A stretch of 64,000 nt of DNA from Paraglaciecola chathamensis S18K6 (GTDB lineage: Bacteria > Pseudomonadota > Gammaproteobacteria > Enterobacterales > Alteromonadaceae): the NCBI GenBank assembly GCA_000314955.1, contig BAEM01000022.1, forward strand, positions 124,001 to 188,000. The letters run 5' to 3'. The translations under genes and the position numbers were made by a program. The notes below the pieces were generated by a model. That model worked only from the letters and a program-made list of their open reading frames with translations, did not search any database and had not been told where the DNA came from. Of the stretch, positions 32,321 to 41,835 are shown in pieces. Numbering within the stretch: position 1 is the stretch's first letter; each line of letters opens with the position of its first letter.

Positions 32321-34750
32321 TTAAAACATCGAGACTGAAATGTTATCTTTCCAACTGAATTTAATTTCCAATGTTTTGTTATCACTGTCCCATCGGGTTC
32401 CCTGATCTGCATTTAAGAATTCAGTTTTATCAGCGATTTTAGGCAGTTGTTTTTCTCCTACCATCACCTTGGTGATATCTTGCGGCCAGTTATGCACCCA
32501 AAGTGAGACCATTCTGCTACCGGGCATTCCCTTATAGTTTCCGCTTCTTTGCAAGGTAAATGTCAGTGAATCAGCTTGGCTATCATCAGCTTTGCGCTCA
32601 GCGTTAAATATCAGGGTTTCAAAAGCCCCGTCGCGTATGGAATGCGGACTTTTACCATCATCATTGTACATAGTCGCGGTTGAATGCTCGGCGCTCTTGT
32701 CTGCATAGTAATGCAGATCCAATGATTTGGTTGAGTACTCTTGTGTGCTAAGCACTGGGATCGTCATGGGGATAATCGCTCCCCCTCGTGCAAACACGGG
32801 AAGTAATTTAATATCGGTGGGCACCGTTATTGTTTTGCCGCCTTCGTAGCGCTCGTCACTCCAGAAATTAAACCAAGCACCTTTTGGTAGATTTACGCTT
32901 ACTTCTTTTTGATTGGCTTGGGTAATCGGTTTGACTAATAACGCATCTCCCCAAAAATACTGGTCTTTTTCGTCAATTAAGCTTAGATCAGCCTCATCTT
33001 CAAAAAACATTGGACGCATCAGCGGCATGCCGGTCAGGCTGTTTTCAAATGCCAACGAATAATTGTACGGCAGCATGGCATAGCGCAGCTCAACATAAGT
33101 ACGTAAAATATCTTTGGTTTTACCTTTATGGAACACAGGTTCGGGGGCAATATTATCTTGAGCATGTGGCCTAAACACAGGCTGGAATATGCCGTATTGA
33201 AGCCAGCGAATATACATTTGTGGATCAAACACCTCTCCGCCAGCGAATCCCCCTAAATCAGAATGCGTGTAGCCAAGACCGAATAAGCCCATTTGCAACG
33301 ATAGTTCCACCTGGGGCTTTAGGCCATCCCAAGAGCGGCTTACGTCCCCTGTCCACGGGATCATGCCATAACGTTGTGAGCCCACAAAGCCAGAACGCAT
33401 CATTATAAAGGGCCGCTTATTTGGGGCTAAGTGCTGCTGATGCTGATAAACTTGCTCTGCCCATTTATGCCCGTAAGCATTATGTACTTCGTCCCCCGTC
33501 GCTGTTATACCGTTTAAATTATGCACGGCATCACTAGGGTGTACTTCTGGCTCACCTAAATCGCCCCACCACCCCGCCACACCTTGTTTATACAAGGCTG
33601 AATAGGTTTGATTAAACCAGTCACGGGCGTCGTTATCGAATACGTCAATAAGCCCCGTATTACCAAAATAAAAGTCAAACTGGTAAGGGTTACCCTCAGC
33701 GTTTTTAACCAAGGCATTGTTGCTAACAGCGTCCTGCCATTTTTTTGAGGATGACAAAACGAAGGGCTCTGTGATCAGTATGGTTTTCACGCCTTCTTTG
33801 CGTAAATCATTGATCATGTTAACTGGTGTGGGAAAAGACTTTTCATCCCAGCTTAAATTCCCCATGTGGCCTTTAATATCGGCACCAAACCAATACAAAT
33901 CCAATACGATTGCATCTAAAGGAAAGCCAGACTCCTGATAGAGTTTTACCGTATCTCTTACTTCCTGCTCACTGCGATAGCCAAAACGAGAAGCAAAACT
34001 GCCTAACGCCCAGCGCGGTGGTAACGGTTGCTTACCAGTGACCGTGACATAGTGTTCAATTAAATTGGGGTATGATTCACCCGCTACCACAATGTAACTT
34101 GTCCGCCCGCCAACGGCTTCAAAGCGCATCTCGTCACTATTGGTGGCCCCTAAATCCATTTCCCCCCGGGCAGAATTATCAAATATTAAAACGTATTTAT
34201 TGCTCGACATGACAGCTGGCAAACCAAAATACATTTGTTTTGACTCGGTTGTGTAACCGTAATGCGCTTTGTTATACAAGGGGAAACGCTGACCTCTGCG
34301 GTCCATTCCCACAATGCGCTCCCCTCCGCCCAGCAGCTTTTCGCCTTCTTGGAGCGCAAAACTAAACCCGCGCTTGTTATCGTCAACAAACAAGCCCTGA
34401 TGCTCTGCTAACAGTAACGTATCATTACGAAAATAACGGATACTTAAGGGGGACTTGCGTATTTCAGCACGAATACCGGGGGCGATTAACATCAATGATT
34501 CTGGCTTGTCCGAAATATCTAGCTCGGTTTGTTTAGCCACGCCGTCAATGGCAAATGAAGGGAGTTGCTTAATCCCGCTTGGTTGATAAAACACCTCAAA
34601 AGAGTCGTTAGCTAATGCTGTAATCTCAACGAGGCCTTCGTCGGTGTTAATTTGCAGCACTTGGCCATTTAATTCATGAGATAGATATTCGCTACCAGTA
34701 GCACTGAATATCCACAATAAAAGGCTAATTCCGAATACACGCTTTATCAT
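32321..34750 (-). CDS. Glycoside hydrolase family 31 enzyme, alpha-glucosidase/transglucosylase type
   Basis: About 809 residues with a signal peptide (MIKRVFGISLLLWIFSATGS). The GH31 TIM barrel shows the nucleophile Asp in AGWWGDLGEPEVHPSDAVH and the acid/base Asp in IPWTGDVSRSWDGL; PLDAIVLDLYWFGADIKGHM is the beta-strand before them. Motif context is close to Cellvibrio-type oligosaccharide 4-alpha-D-glucosyltransferase, but plain alpha-glucosidase is equally possible. Secreted, it would act on maltodextrins. It is followed on the same strand direction by an esterase lipoprotein and a GH13 enzyme upstream, forming a glucan-use set. Confidence 0.85.
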   Translation of the reverse strand: MIKRVFGISLLLWIFSATGSEYLSHELNGQVLQINTDEGLVEITALANDSFEVFYQPSGIKQLPSFAIDGVAKQTELDISDKPESLMLIAPGIRAEIRKSPLSIRYFRNDTLLLAEHQGLFVDDNKRGFSFALQEGEKLLGGGERIVGMDRRGQRFPLYNKAHYGYTTESKQMYFGLPAVMSSNKYVLIFDNSARGEMDLGATNSDEMRFEAVGGRTSYIVVAGESYPNLIEHYVTVTGKQPLPPRWALGSFASRFGYRSEQEVRDTVKLYQESGFPLDAIVLDLYWFGADIKGHMGNLSWDEKSFPTPVNMINDLRKEGVKTILITEPFVLSSSKKWQDAVSNNALVKNAEGNPYQFDFYFGNTGLIDVFDNDARDWFNQTYSALYKQGVAGWWGDLGEPEVHPSDAVHNLNGITATGDEVHNAYGHKWAEQVYQHQQHLAPNKRPFIMMRSGFVGSQRYGMIPWTGDVSRSWDGLKPQVELSLQMGLFGLGYTHSDLGGFAGGEVFDPQMYIRWLQYGIFQPVFRPHAQDNIAPEPVFHKGKTKDILRTYVELRYAMLPYNYSLAFENSLTGMPLMRPMFFEDEADLSLIDEKDQYFWGDALLVKPITQANQKEVSVNLPKGAWFNFWSDERYEGGKTITVPTDIKLLPVFARGGAIIPMTIPVLSTQEYSTKSLDLHYYADKSAEHSTATMYNDDGKSPHSIRDGAFETLIFNAERKADDSQADSLTFTLQRSGNYKGMPGSRMVSLWVHNWPQDITKVMVGEKQLPKIADKTEFLNADQGTRWDSDNKTLEIKFSWKDNISVSMF

Positions 34751-34844
34751 TTTTCGTCCGTTTAAAATCTGTGTTTTAATCATAACTACCTATACTTCAA
34801 TGCATTCCCTAGCGAGAAACTAAAACTAGAAACACATCGCAACC

Positions 34845-35711
34845 CTAGTAAATCTTGAACAGCCATTTGATCGCATCGGTAAATTCGCTGCCCCATAATT
34901 GTTCATTATGCTGGCCTGTTGGCACAACCACAAATTTCATATTCTCTCTAGGGTGCCCTTGCCCTTTAAACAAACGCTGCATTTTATCTATATCGGCAAT
35001 CATGCCATCGCCCTCTTCACTGCCGTAAAGCACGTACAAACGAGCAGAATCTTTGCTGCGATGTAATTGAGAGTCGCTAAAAACATCCTGTGAGTACCAA
35101 TAAGACGGCGAAAAGATAGCGGCCTTTGAAAACACCTCTGGGTAATTATGAATAGCATAGTGAGAGATAAGCCCGCCCATTGAGCTACCCATGATTGCCG
35201 TGTTATTAGCATCTGCCTTGGTGCGATAATTCGTATCGATATACGGCTTTACCACATCTACGATTAGCTGCATGTAGGCTTTACCTTGAGCTTCACCAAA
35301 ACGCTCATTGGGCCAAGGACTAAGCTCATTCATACGAAACTCGCCGCCGTTATCAATTGCGACAACAATAAATTTGCGACCGGTTGCTTTTGCTAGCGTA
35401 TTAAGGCTTTCGTCTACGTTCCACTCTTGAGCGTGAGCAGTTGCCTCGTCAAACAGGTTTTGCCCGTCGTGCATGTAGATAACAGGGTAAGATTGACTCT
35501 CATTTTCGTAATTCGGTGGCAGGTAAAGCCGAACGGTTCGTTGGCGCTCTAGTTCGGGTATTAAAAAAGGATAAGGCAATACTGACACATTCTCGGTGGC
35601 CGTCGGCGTACGCTGCGTGATCTGGTCACACCCCACCAACGTGAATATCACTAACCACATGCCAAATACCGGCACCAACAATCTATTTAAAACCTGTTCC
35701 CATTGACGCAT
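34845..35711 (-). CDS. Alpha/beta-hydrolase esterase lipoprotein (esterase D/Fes-like)
   Basis: 288 residues. The N-terminus ends in a lipobox (VIFTLVGC), so it is a lipoprotein. The catalytic Ser lies in NTAIMGSSMGGLISHYA (GxSxG), the His probably in VPTGQHNEQLWG; YPVIYMHDGQNLFDE marks the oxyanion-side motif of the esterase family (COG2819). Members cleave acyl or feruloyl esters or siderophores. Its place between GH31 and GH13 genes suggests removal of ester groups from a dietary glucan, as an inference. CAGGTTAA precedes the ATG. Confidence 0.8.
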   Translation of the reverse strand: MRQWEQVLNRLLVPVFGMWLVIFTLVGCDQITQRTPTATENVSVLPYPFLIPELERQRTVRLYLPPNYENESQSYPVIYMHDGQNLFDEATAHAQEWNVDESLNTLAKATGRKFIVVAIDNGGEFRMNELSPWPNERFGEAQGKAYMQLIVDVVKPYIDTNYRTKADANNTAIMGSSMGGLISHYAIHNYPEVFSKAAIFSPSYWYSQDVFSDSQLHRSKDSARLYVLYGSEEGDGMIADIDKMQRLFKGQGHPRENMKFVVVPTGQHNEQLWGSEFTDAIKWLFKIY

Positions 35712-35755
35712 TTAACCTGCCTATTCAGTTACGTTGTACAAGATGTGGCCTGCGT

Positions 35756-37711
35756 TTATGACTCAACGAGGCTTAAAACCACAGATTGTAACGATCCTAA
35801 CATCATTGATACATGTCCTTCTTGATTTTCCACCACAATATTTAGCTTTTTACCACTGAGCAAATCTTGCATGGCGTATTGGCCGTCGGGTAAAGACCAC
35901 TGTGTTATCAGATGTTTAGGCACAACTAAAGTGAAATGCTTATTGTCATCGCTGAAGTTACTGGCAATCAGCATTTTTTGCGCATCACTGAAGCGACTAA
36001 ACGAATAGAGCGTTTCGTCATATTCTGAGCGCTCACTACTAGGTTGTTCAAGATTAACTTGATGTAAATCTGCATACTGGCCATTCATAGCACTTTGACC
36101 CGCAGATATGTTTAACACGCGGCGGTAATAGGCCCTTAGTGCCTTTTCGTCAGGTGTTAATAAGGCTCCATCAAACTGGCCATGGTTCATCCACCTTTGA
36201 TGTGCTGGCACCCCCGCATAATCGAAGATAGTAGTGCGAGAAGCCGAACCAAACCCCATGTTTTCGCTGCCGTCTTCGCCGACTTCTTGGCCAAAGTAAA
36301 GCAAAGTAGGTGAACGGCTTATAAGTGCAGAGACCACCATGGCGGGCTTGCCTTTTTCACTGCTCCCAGCAAATTCTGGGCTGGCAATACGTTGCTCGTC
36401 GTGATTTTCCAAAAAATGCAGCATGTGTTGTTCTATATCGGCCACTTGATGCTGTGCTTTTGTAATAACAGATGCCGGCTCTGTGCCTTGCATAACACCT
36501 TTTAGGCTGTCATAAAATCCGACTTTGTCGTACAAATAGTCCATCTTTCCTAGGTTAATGTAATCACGATATTTTGTTGGGTCATAAACTTCCGCCAGTA
36601 AAAACGCATCAGGATTCACTTGTTTAATCTGCGAATTTAAATAGCTCCAAAACTCCACGGGGACCATTTCCGCCATATCATAACGAAAGCCTTCAACCCC
36701 TTTTGCCAACCAATATTGGGTAATATCGCGAAATTTTACCCAAGAATCAGGCACATGCTTTTGCGCCCAGAACTTAGCATGTTCAGCGATAGATTTATTC
36801 GCATACCCAGCCGGTAACGTAGCAAAATCGTAGCTTCCATCGGGTTTCACCCCGTAATTGACTTTAACGGTTTCGTACCAATCATTGGCATCCGGTTGTG
36901 CTTTGCGCGAGCCATTGCCTGTCCATTTCGCGGGTGACTCTTTAAATTGGCCATCCGCTAATGGATGTGCTTCACCGCCTAAAGGGCGATAGCCGTTTTC
37001 AGCAGCCGGCACGATAAAGTCTTGCCCTACCACGTAATAGAAGTTGTTGTTGCGTGCATATTCAACGCTTACATCGTCGTTTTCACCAAAATCACTCACG
37101 CTTTTAGGCTTTGCCAGAGAATGGTAATTTCGCGCAACATGGTTAGGTACAATGTCGATAATAACGCCCAAGCCACTGTCATGGGTTCGTTGTATTAACG
37201 CCTCAAATTCGGCCAAGCGATTAGCGGGATCATCCGCTAAATCTGGGTTAACGGTATAATAATCTTTTACCGCATAAGGGGAGCCAGCGCGCCCTTTCAC
37301 CACATCAGGATCATCGTTTGAAATACCATACTCAGTGTAATCGGTAATCACATCGTGATGAGGAACGCCTGTGTACCATACGTGACTTACCCCTAGATCT
37401 TTAATTTCACCCAATGCTAACTTGGTGAAATCACTAAACTTGCCTACGCCATTCTCGTCAAGGGTGCCCCAAGGTTTATTGGTGGTGTTAGTGTTGCCGA
37501 ATAACCGAGTAAAGACTTGATAGACCACTGGTTTGGCTCTGTCTTCTTTTGAGCTATTGTTCATGTCGCTCTCCCCCTGTAACTGCATATCGCTTTTCGG
37601 CGCACTCGATTCATTTGAGCATGCCAGTAGGCCGCTTGTTAGAATAACAAAGGTGATGGCACACGCATTACGAAAAGGCCGTGTGAATAAAGAGCAGTGG
37701 GATGATTGCAT
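35756..37711 (-). CDS. GH13 alpha-amylase family lipoprotein
   Basis: About 651 residues with a lipobox (VILTSGLLAC), so attached to a membrane facing the periplasm or outside. Conserved GH13 regions are present in order: IDIVPNHVAR (region I), GFRYDMAEMVP (II, nucleophile Asp), AFLLAEVYDP (III, acid Glu) and HFLENHDEQR (IV). A C-terminal beta domain follows. It would hydrolyse alpha-1,4-glucans to oligosaccharides. The start at 37711 sits directly before the basic n-region and is preferred over an upstream TTG. It is head of the GH13-esterase-GH31 set, likely one operon. Confidence 0.85.
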   Translation of the reverse strand: MQSSHCSLFTRPFRNACAITFVILTSGLLACSNESSAPKSDMQLQGESDMNNSSKEDRAKPVVYQVFTRLFGNTNTTNKPWGTLDENGVGKFSDFTKLALGEIKDLGVSHVWYTGVPHHDVITDYTEYGISNDDPDVVKGRAGSPYAVKDYYTVNPDLADDPANRLAEFEALIQRTHDSGLGVIIDIVPNHVARNYHSLAKPKSVSDFGENDDVSVEYARNNNFYYVVGQDFIVPAAENGYRPLGGEAHPLADGQFKESPAKWTGNGSRKAQPDANDWYETVKVNYGVKPDGSYDFATLPAGYANKSIAEHAKFWAQKHVPDSWVKFRDITQYWLAKGVEGFRYDMAEMVPVEFWSYLNSQIKQVNPDAFLLAEVYDPTKYRDYINLGKMDYLYDKVGFYDSLKGVMQGTEPASVITKAQHQVADIEQHMLHFLENHDEQRIASPEFAGSSEKGKPAMVVSALISRSPTLLYFGQEVGEDGSENMGFGSASRTTIFDYAGVPAHQRWMNHGQFDGALLTPDEKALRAYYRRVLNISAGQSAMNGQYADLHQVNLEQPSSERSEYDETLYSFSRFSDAQKMLIASNFSDDNKHFTLVVPKHLITQWSLPDGQYAMQDLLSGKKLNIVVENQEGHVSMMLGSLQSVVLSLVES

Positions 37712-37931
37712 GGTCGTTGTATCCAGTAGAGTGCTATTAACAAAACAGTTACAAATAATACTCACCAACGTACTCTGAAACTAGCTAGCTACATACGTAT
37801 TCATCGCAATGCCATACACTTTTAAGCGTCAATTGGCGGCAAAACAAACTACGTGAGCAACGTTTTTGACTGCCCTAAAAGCATATAATTTTGTATATTA
37901 ACCAAAGCAGATGATGAAAAAAGGCGGGAAT

Positions 37932-38639
37932 ATGTGCGGGCGACTCAATGTCACTGACGATGAATTTGTTCAAGGGTTGTGTATTTCATTAGGGCTTGAT
38001 TTACACATTGACCCTATTATTCCAAACCGCTTTGTGCGCGCCGCTAGCCCCATTCAAATCATTCGAGAGGTAAACGGTCAACGTATGCTGCAAAACGCAA
38101 CATGGTGGTTGTTGCTTGAACCCTCTACCAATGGCTTTAAGCCTTCTAAATACACGAGTTTTAATACCCGTTATGACAAACTAAATGTGCCTGGCTCTGC
38201 AGGCTATACACCGTTTAGAACAGCTCGTTGCATCATCCCTGCTCGAGGGTTCGGTGAAAGCGAATTCGAACAGCAAGGCAACAAGAAAATCCCCATGCAC
38301 TATCACGACTTAGTCGCAGTTGATGGAGCAATCGCCTTTGCTGGTTTGTACAAAGAATACATTGATAAAGACTGTGGCGAAATTACCCTAGGTTGCTCTA
38401 TCATCACCCTGCCCCCACACCCTAAACTCATGCAAATTCATCGTAAATCAAGCCCTCTTATGCTGCCACAAGATGCCATTTTAGATACATGGCTAGACCC
38501 TACTTATCAGCAAATCAGCGAGTTCGAGTATTTAATGCACCCTAGGCTCACACAAGATCTCATCGCCACACAAATCAATAAACCCAGTCAATACCAGCCT
38601 ATCGCAGCGCCAAGTATTATTCAGCGTGACATGAGCTAA
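37932..38639 (+). CDS. SOS response-associated peptidase (SRAP/YedK, HMCES-like)
   Basis: 235 residues beginning MCGRLN; the catalytic Cys2 is exposed after Met removal and forms a thiazolidine with abasic sites in single-stranded DNA. Downstream, PARGFGESEF and FAGLYKEY contain the conserved Glu and aromatic positions, and LGCSIITLPPHPKLMQIHRK contains the conserved His. The upstream in-frame ATG (37911) would bury Cys2, so 37932 is the functional start; AGGCGGG precedes it. Confidence 0.9.
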   Translation: MCGRLNVTDDEFVQGLCISLGLDLHIDPIIPNRFVRAASPIQIIREVNGQRMLQNATWWLLLEPSTNGFKPSKYTSFNTRYDKLNVPGSAGYTPFRTARCIIPARGFGESEFEQQGNKKIPMHYHDLVAVDGAIAFAGLYKEYIDKDCGEITLGCSIITLPPHPKLMQIHRKSSPLMLPQDAILDTWLDPTYQQISEFEYLMHPRLTQDLIATQINKPSQYQPIAAPSIIQRDMS

Positions 38640-38777
38640 TACGATAGCTATTTACATTTTGCTTATTTAAGAACGGAAATGTGCAAAGTGAAGGTGTAAC
38701 AAACATGACTATATTGGTATGTTTTACTAGCGCCACATCCTTCAGCAAGTTTACTTACCTCCCTCAATATTCAAAGA

Positions 38778-38806
38778 ACAAGGGACAGTATACGACTGCC
38801 CCTTGT
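38778..38806 (+). terminator. Weak hairpin after the SRAP gene
   Basis: ACAAGGG and CCCTTGT pair, extended by CAGT/ACTG after one mismatch. The following sequence is only moderately T-rich. Located about 140 bp after the SRAP stop. Confidence 0.4.
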
Positions 38807-38891
38807 ACTTATATGTTGAACCTTTTTGCTTTAACCCAGAGAAAGATTACCCACTCTAAATTGACGACAAAATACTGAGTAATAACCTCAT

Positions 38892-39356
38892 TTAAGGCTG
38901 ATACGGCAACGAAGATTGGTGCAAAATAATACGCACCTGACCATCATCACATTCTTTAAAGACAAAACTTTTGTTCACAAAAATGTGGCTATCGTCTTCT
39001 CCTATAAAATGAACGTTACACTGCACGATGGCCAAATCGTTATGCAGGATAAAGTCTTCTTTACTGAACCACACTTTTACCCAAGGTTTAAGTTTGAACC
39101 CCTTATCATTGGGAAAGTCACTATTGCCGCCAACAAAATATGAAAGAGCGCCCTCTTTTGTCGGGCGAAATGTCTGCTGGCCGAACGTTAGCGTAGGCTT
39201 AAACAACACATGACCATTATCGTAATCGTAACTTTCAGATAACACCTGCAATGAAAACGCTTGAACGTCGCCCCCTTCAGCATGCACTTTCCCAACTTTC
39301 ACGACATTGTCGCACCATGTTTGTAGTGCACTAAGAACCATTTCTTTAGTAAACAT
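38892..39356 (-). CDS. Uncharacterised NTF2/SnoaL-like protein
   Basis: 154 residues without signal peptide. An N-terminal helix pair (KEMVLSALQTWCDNVVKVGK) followed by curved beta strands (FGQQTFRPTKEGALSYFVGG, KPWVKVWFSKEDFILHNDLA, VQCNVHFIGEDDSHIFVNKS) fits the SnoaL/NTF2-like fold. Such proteins are enzymes or small-molecule binders of varied role. The catalytic residues cannot be assigned. AAAGGAG lies about 12 bp upstream. It is alone between SRAP and a 570-bp gap. Confidence 0.6.
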   Translation of the reverse strand: MFTKEMVLSALQTWCDNVVKVGKVHAEGGDVQAFSLQVLSESYDYDNGHVLFKPTLTFGQQTFRPTKEGALSYFVGGNSDFPNDKGFKLKPWVKVWFSKEDFILHNDLAIVQCNVHFIGEDDSHIFVNKSFVFKECDDGQVRIILHQSSLPYQP

Positions 39357-39926
39357 AATCTATACTTTCTCCTTTAGAGGCTTTGTCACGCCGCCTCTTA
39401 TATTTAAGAGCCCAATAGCATGACAGTTACAGTTTTGCGCATTTGCTCAGCGCTCAGCCACACCATGTAATGTGATATCATCACAATAACAGCCTAAATA
39501 ATTCTATGCAGATATCAACGGTATTTAGAGATAGCTTTTAGCTATCAAAGCTCACAACAGATTACATTTTATGAGCCACTAGTACACTATTCCTCTTTCA
39601 TGCAATGTAAAACCCCTTCTTAATAACTAGCTCACTAGGACCGCTATTCAAGGAAGTTTTACCTGATTTATAAAGACGATTTATAGAAACGAGTTATAGA
39701 GGCTCCCACGGTAAATACCGTTAATTAACAAGACGAGTGATAGAGACAACCGCGCCAAAAACGATAACATTTCAGAACTTCACTAGATTTAACGCATCAC
39801 TTTTCCTAGGTTAGAAACGTTATGCTTTTGTCATAATAGTGCGTGAGCAGCTTAATCGTTGAGTCTTTACTAGCTCGCGAAAATGAGTTTGTTACTAGGA
39901 GTTGTAACCAATTTTGTGGGTCCTAA
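39357..39926. other. 570-bp gap without recognised gene
   Basis: Both strands lack a plausible open frame with a ribosome site. A/T-rich. A loosely repeated GACGA(G/T)TTATAGA-like unit occurs at about 39670-39740. It should hold the promoter of the NTF2-like gene; nothing else supported. Confidence 0.5.
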
Positions 39927-40520
39927 TCAATGCTCTAATTCAGGATAATCTTTAATACCGTACGCTTTTTCTAGGAGTTTTTTATAGTAAGCTAAAGCTG
40001 GCAATTCCATTTCTGCACGCCGTTTGTCAACATTAGCTTCGTCCTCGATAGGACCAATTACGATTTGGCCTTTGCTAAGGTCAGCTTGAGTCCCATAAAT
40101 TTGTTTTTTGCCCTTTGCGATAAGTACCCTATCCGTCAAAAGGGCAACTTGTTGCCCGGTAATGCCTCCGTCTTGTAGGTAGGATTGTTTTAAAATAGGT
40201 AACATTCGCTCTTTGAAAGCAATATCAGTTGAGTGCTGAAGGATCAAAAAAGCTGCATTTACCCCTTCGACACCTACCAGTTCTCTAGTCACCCAAGAGT
40301 GTTTCTTTATAATAGCTTTTAGCTTTGCAGTATTGGCTTCATCTATTTCGGTTTGTTTAGCCACTAATTCTTTTGTTATGTTCTGCCAACCGGCACTAAT
40401 CATCTCGTTTCGAATGTGTTGATCTTTATTTTCCATTTTGATTAAGGTTTCTTGAAGCGCAGTATTAACTTGTGCAAACGTAAAAAGTGGAAATAGTCCA
40501 AAAATGATAAGACAGCGCAT
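39927..40520 (-). CDS. Secreted DUF6624 family protein
   Basis: About 197 residues with a short signal peptide (MRCLIIFGLFPLFTFA). The mature part is helical (VELVGVEGVNAAFLILQHST-like core, KERMLPILKQSYLQDGGITG, ALLTDRVLIAKGKKQIYGTQ), which fits the DUF6624 pattern of a periplasmic protein of unknown role. The start at 40520 is chosen for the signal peptide and AAGGA upstream; a GTG further upstream has none. No linked genes. Confidence 0.7.
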   Translation of the reverse strand: MRCLIIFGLFPLFTFAQVNTALQETLIKMENKDQHIRNEMISAGWQNITKELVAKQTEIDEANTAKLKAIIKKHSWVTRELVGVEGVNAAFLILQHSTDIAFKERMLPILKQSYLQDGGITGQQVALLTDRVLIAKGKKQIYGTQADLSKGQIVIGPIEDEANVDKRRAEMELPALAYYKKLLEKAYGIKDYPELEH

Positions 40521-40689
40521 GATTTGAAACTTCCTTGTAAGTAACAACGTGAACCCTGACACGACATTTATTTTCCTATTCTGAGATCTTATAAAGCATT
40601 TAATATTATTTCGTCTGTTCTATCTAGATCTTGCTTGCTTCAGGCTCTTTTTGGGACCGATTTATAAAGCACCCATGGAAAATCCCGCA

Positions 40690-41118
40690 TTATCGACTTA
40701 TTGGCTTCGCTATGTTCGATGGCTGGCCTTTGATCGCACCCGAGGCCGCTAAGCCCATTAAACGACGGAACCTTGGGCATTCTAAATGACTTGGGGCAGT
40801 GCAAGCGGCAGCATGCTGCAAACCATCTCGCATCGCCGTCAATTTTTGGATCGTGCGGTCTAATTCCGTTGCTTTTGTTAGCAACATTTCGCGATCGATA
40901 TCTGGGTTTTCTCCAGCCCCTAATATGTTGGATATTTCATCTAGGGAAAAACCCGCAACGCGCCCCAAAGCAATCAGCGCGAGTCGCTCTAATATATTCG
41001 CTGCAAAAAGGCGCTGTAAGCCCTTTCTACCAACGGATTGTATCAATCCCTTATCTTCATAATAACGTAGCGTTGAAGCAGGCACCCCTGAACGCTTAGC
41101 CACAGTAGAAATATCCAT
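40690..41118 (-). CDS. MerR family transcriptional regulator
   Basis: 142 residues. The winged helix is DISTVAKRSGVPASTLRYYE, then a dimerisation helix, and a C-terminal segment with two cysteines (AACTAPSHLECP). MerR proteins bind a palindrome inside a 19-bp-spaced promoter and untwist it on signal. Exactly such a promoter lies just upstream, facing the DUF2938 gene. The cysteines hint at metal or redox sensing, but SoxR and CueR-type metal loops are not clearly matched. Start 41118 (MDISTVAKRSG) is family-typical. Confidence 0.85.
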   Translation of the reverse strand: MDISTVAKRSGVPASTLRYYEDKGLIQSVGRKGLQRLFAANILERLALIALGRVAGFSLDEISNILGAGENPDIDREMLLTKATELDRTIQKLTAMRDGLQHAAACTAPSHLECPRFRRLMGLAASGAIKGQPSNIAKPISR

Positions 41119-41126
41119 AACTCGTC

Positions 41127-41157
41127 TTGACCTCAAGTTGACTTTAAGTAGTAGACT
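41127..41157 (+). promoter_or_regulatory. MerR-type promoter with 19-bp spacer and internal palindrome
   Basis: -35 TTGACC (41127-41132), 19-bp spacer, -10 TAGACT (41152-41157), oriented towards the DUF2938 gene. The spacer holds the inverted repeat CTCAAGT-TG-ACTTTAAG, very like the SoxR/MerR box. The 19-bp spacing (not 17) is the hallmark of MerR-activated promoters. Confidence 0.85.
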
Positions 41158-41196
41158 AGCATCTGTTTAAAAAGTTAACCAGCAACGGAGCAGTCT

Positions 41197-41688
41197 ATGG
41201 ATCTTATAATTTTTACCATTTTAATCGGAATTGGGGGGACAGCCGTGATGGATCTGTGGGCCCTATTGAGGAAGCAACTTTTCAATTTACCGCCGACAAA
41301 TTGGGCAATGGTAGGCCGATGGATAGCCTATATCCCTAAAGGGAAGCTTATTCACGACCATATTGCAACGTCTGAAGCGCTACCCCGTGAGCACCTTATA
41401 GGGTGGCTCGCCCACTACCTCATTGGAATAAGCTATGCGGCTATATTAACCGTTATTTTCGGTGATGAGTGGGCCCAAAGCCCAGCAGTTGGACCTGCCC
41501 TAGCCGTTGGCATAACCACCGTTTTAGCTCCATTTTTAATTATGCAGCCAGGCATGGGCGCAGGCATAGCGGCCTCTCGCACGGCGAAACCGAATGCGAC
41601 TAGGATTCATAGCATTATTAACCATTTAATTTTTGGACTTGGTTTGTATTTGTCGGGCTGGGCACTAAATTCTTCATATGCAATGTAA
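41197..41688 (+). CDS. DUF2938 integral membrane protein
   Basis: 163 residues with about four to five hydrophobic segments. The start (MDLIIFTILIGIGGTAVMDL) and GRWIAYIPKGKLIHDHIATS match the DUF2938 family, whose function is unknown. It is directly downstream of a MerR-type promoter and divergent from a MerR regulator, so it is probably induced by the MerR signal, perhaps a metal or oxidant. GGAG lies 7 bp before the ATG. Confidence 0.85.
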   Translation: MDLIIFTILIGIGGTAVMDLWALLRKQLFNLPPTNWAMVGRWIAYIPKGKLIHDHIATSEALPREHLIGWLAHYLIGISYAAILTVIFGDEWAQSPAVGPALAVGITTVLAPFLIMQPGMGAGIAASRTAKPNATRIHSIINHLIFGLGLYLSGWALNSSYAM

Positions 41689-41835
41689 TTGATAAATGAC
41701 ATAAACAAATTTAACGGGCTGCGAGTAAATTACGTATTTACCAATTACCGATATGCCATCGTGCACATAGACTCCGGCTAATCTAAATACGCCAAACATC
41801 AGCAAATAACATTCTGAATAAGGAAATAAATACAC

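Noticed and set aside
38681-38878. 65-codon frame downstream of the SRAP gene
   Set aside because: No ribosome site, covers a hairpin, composition unlike a protein.
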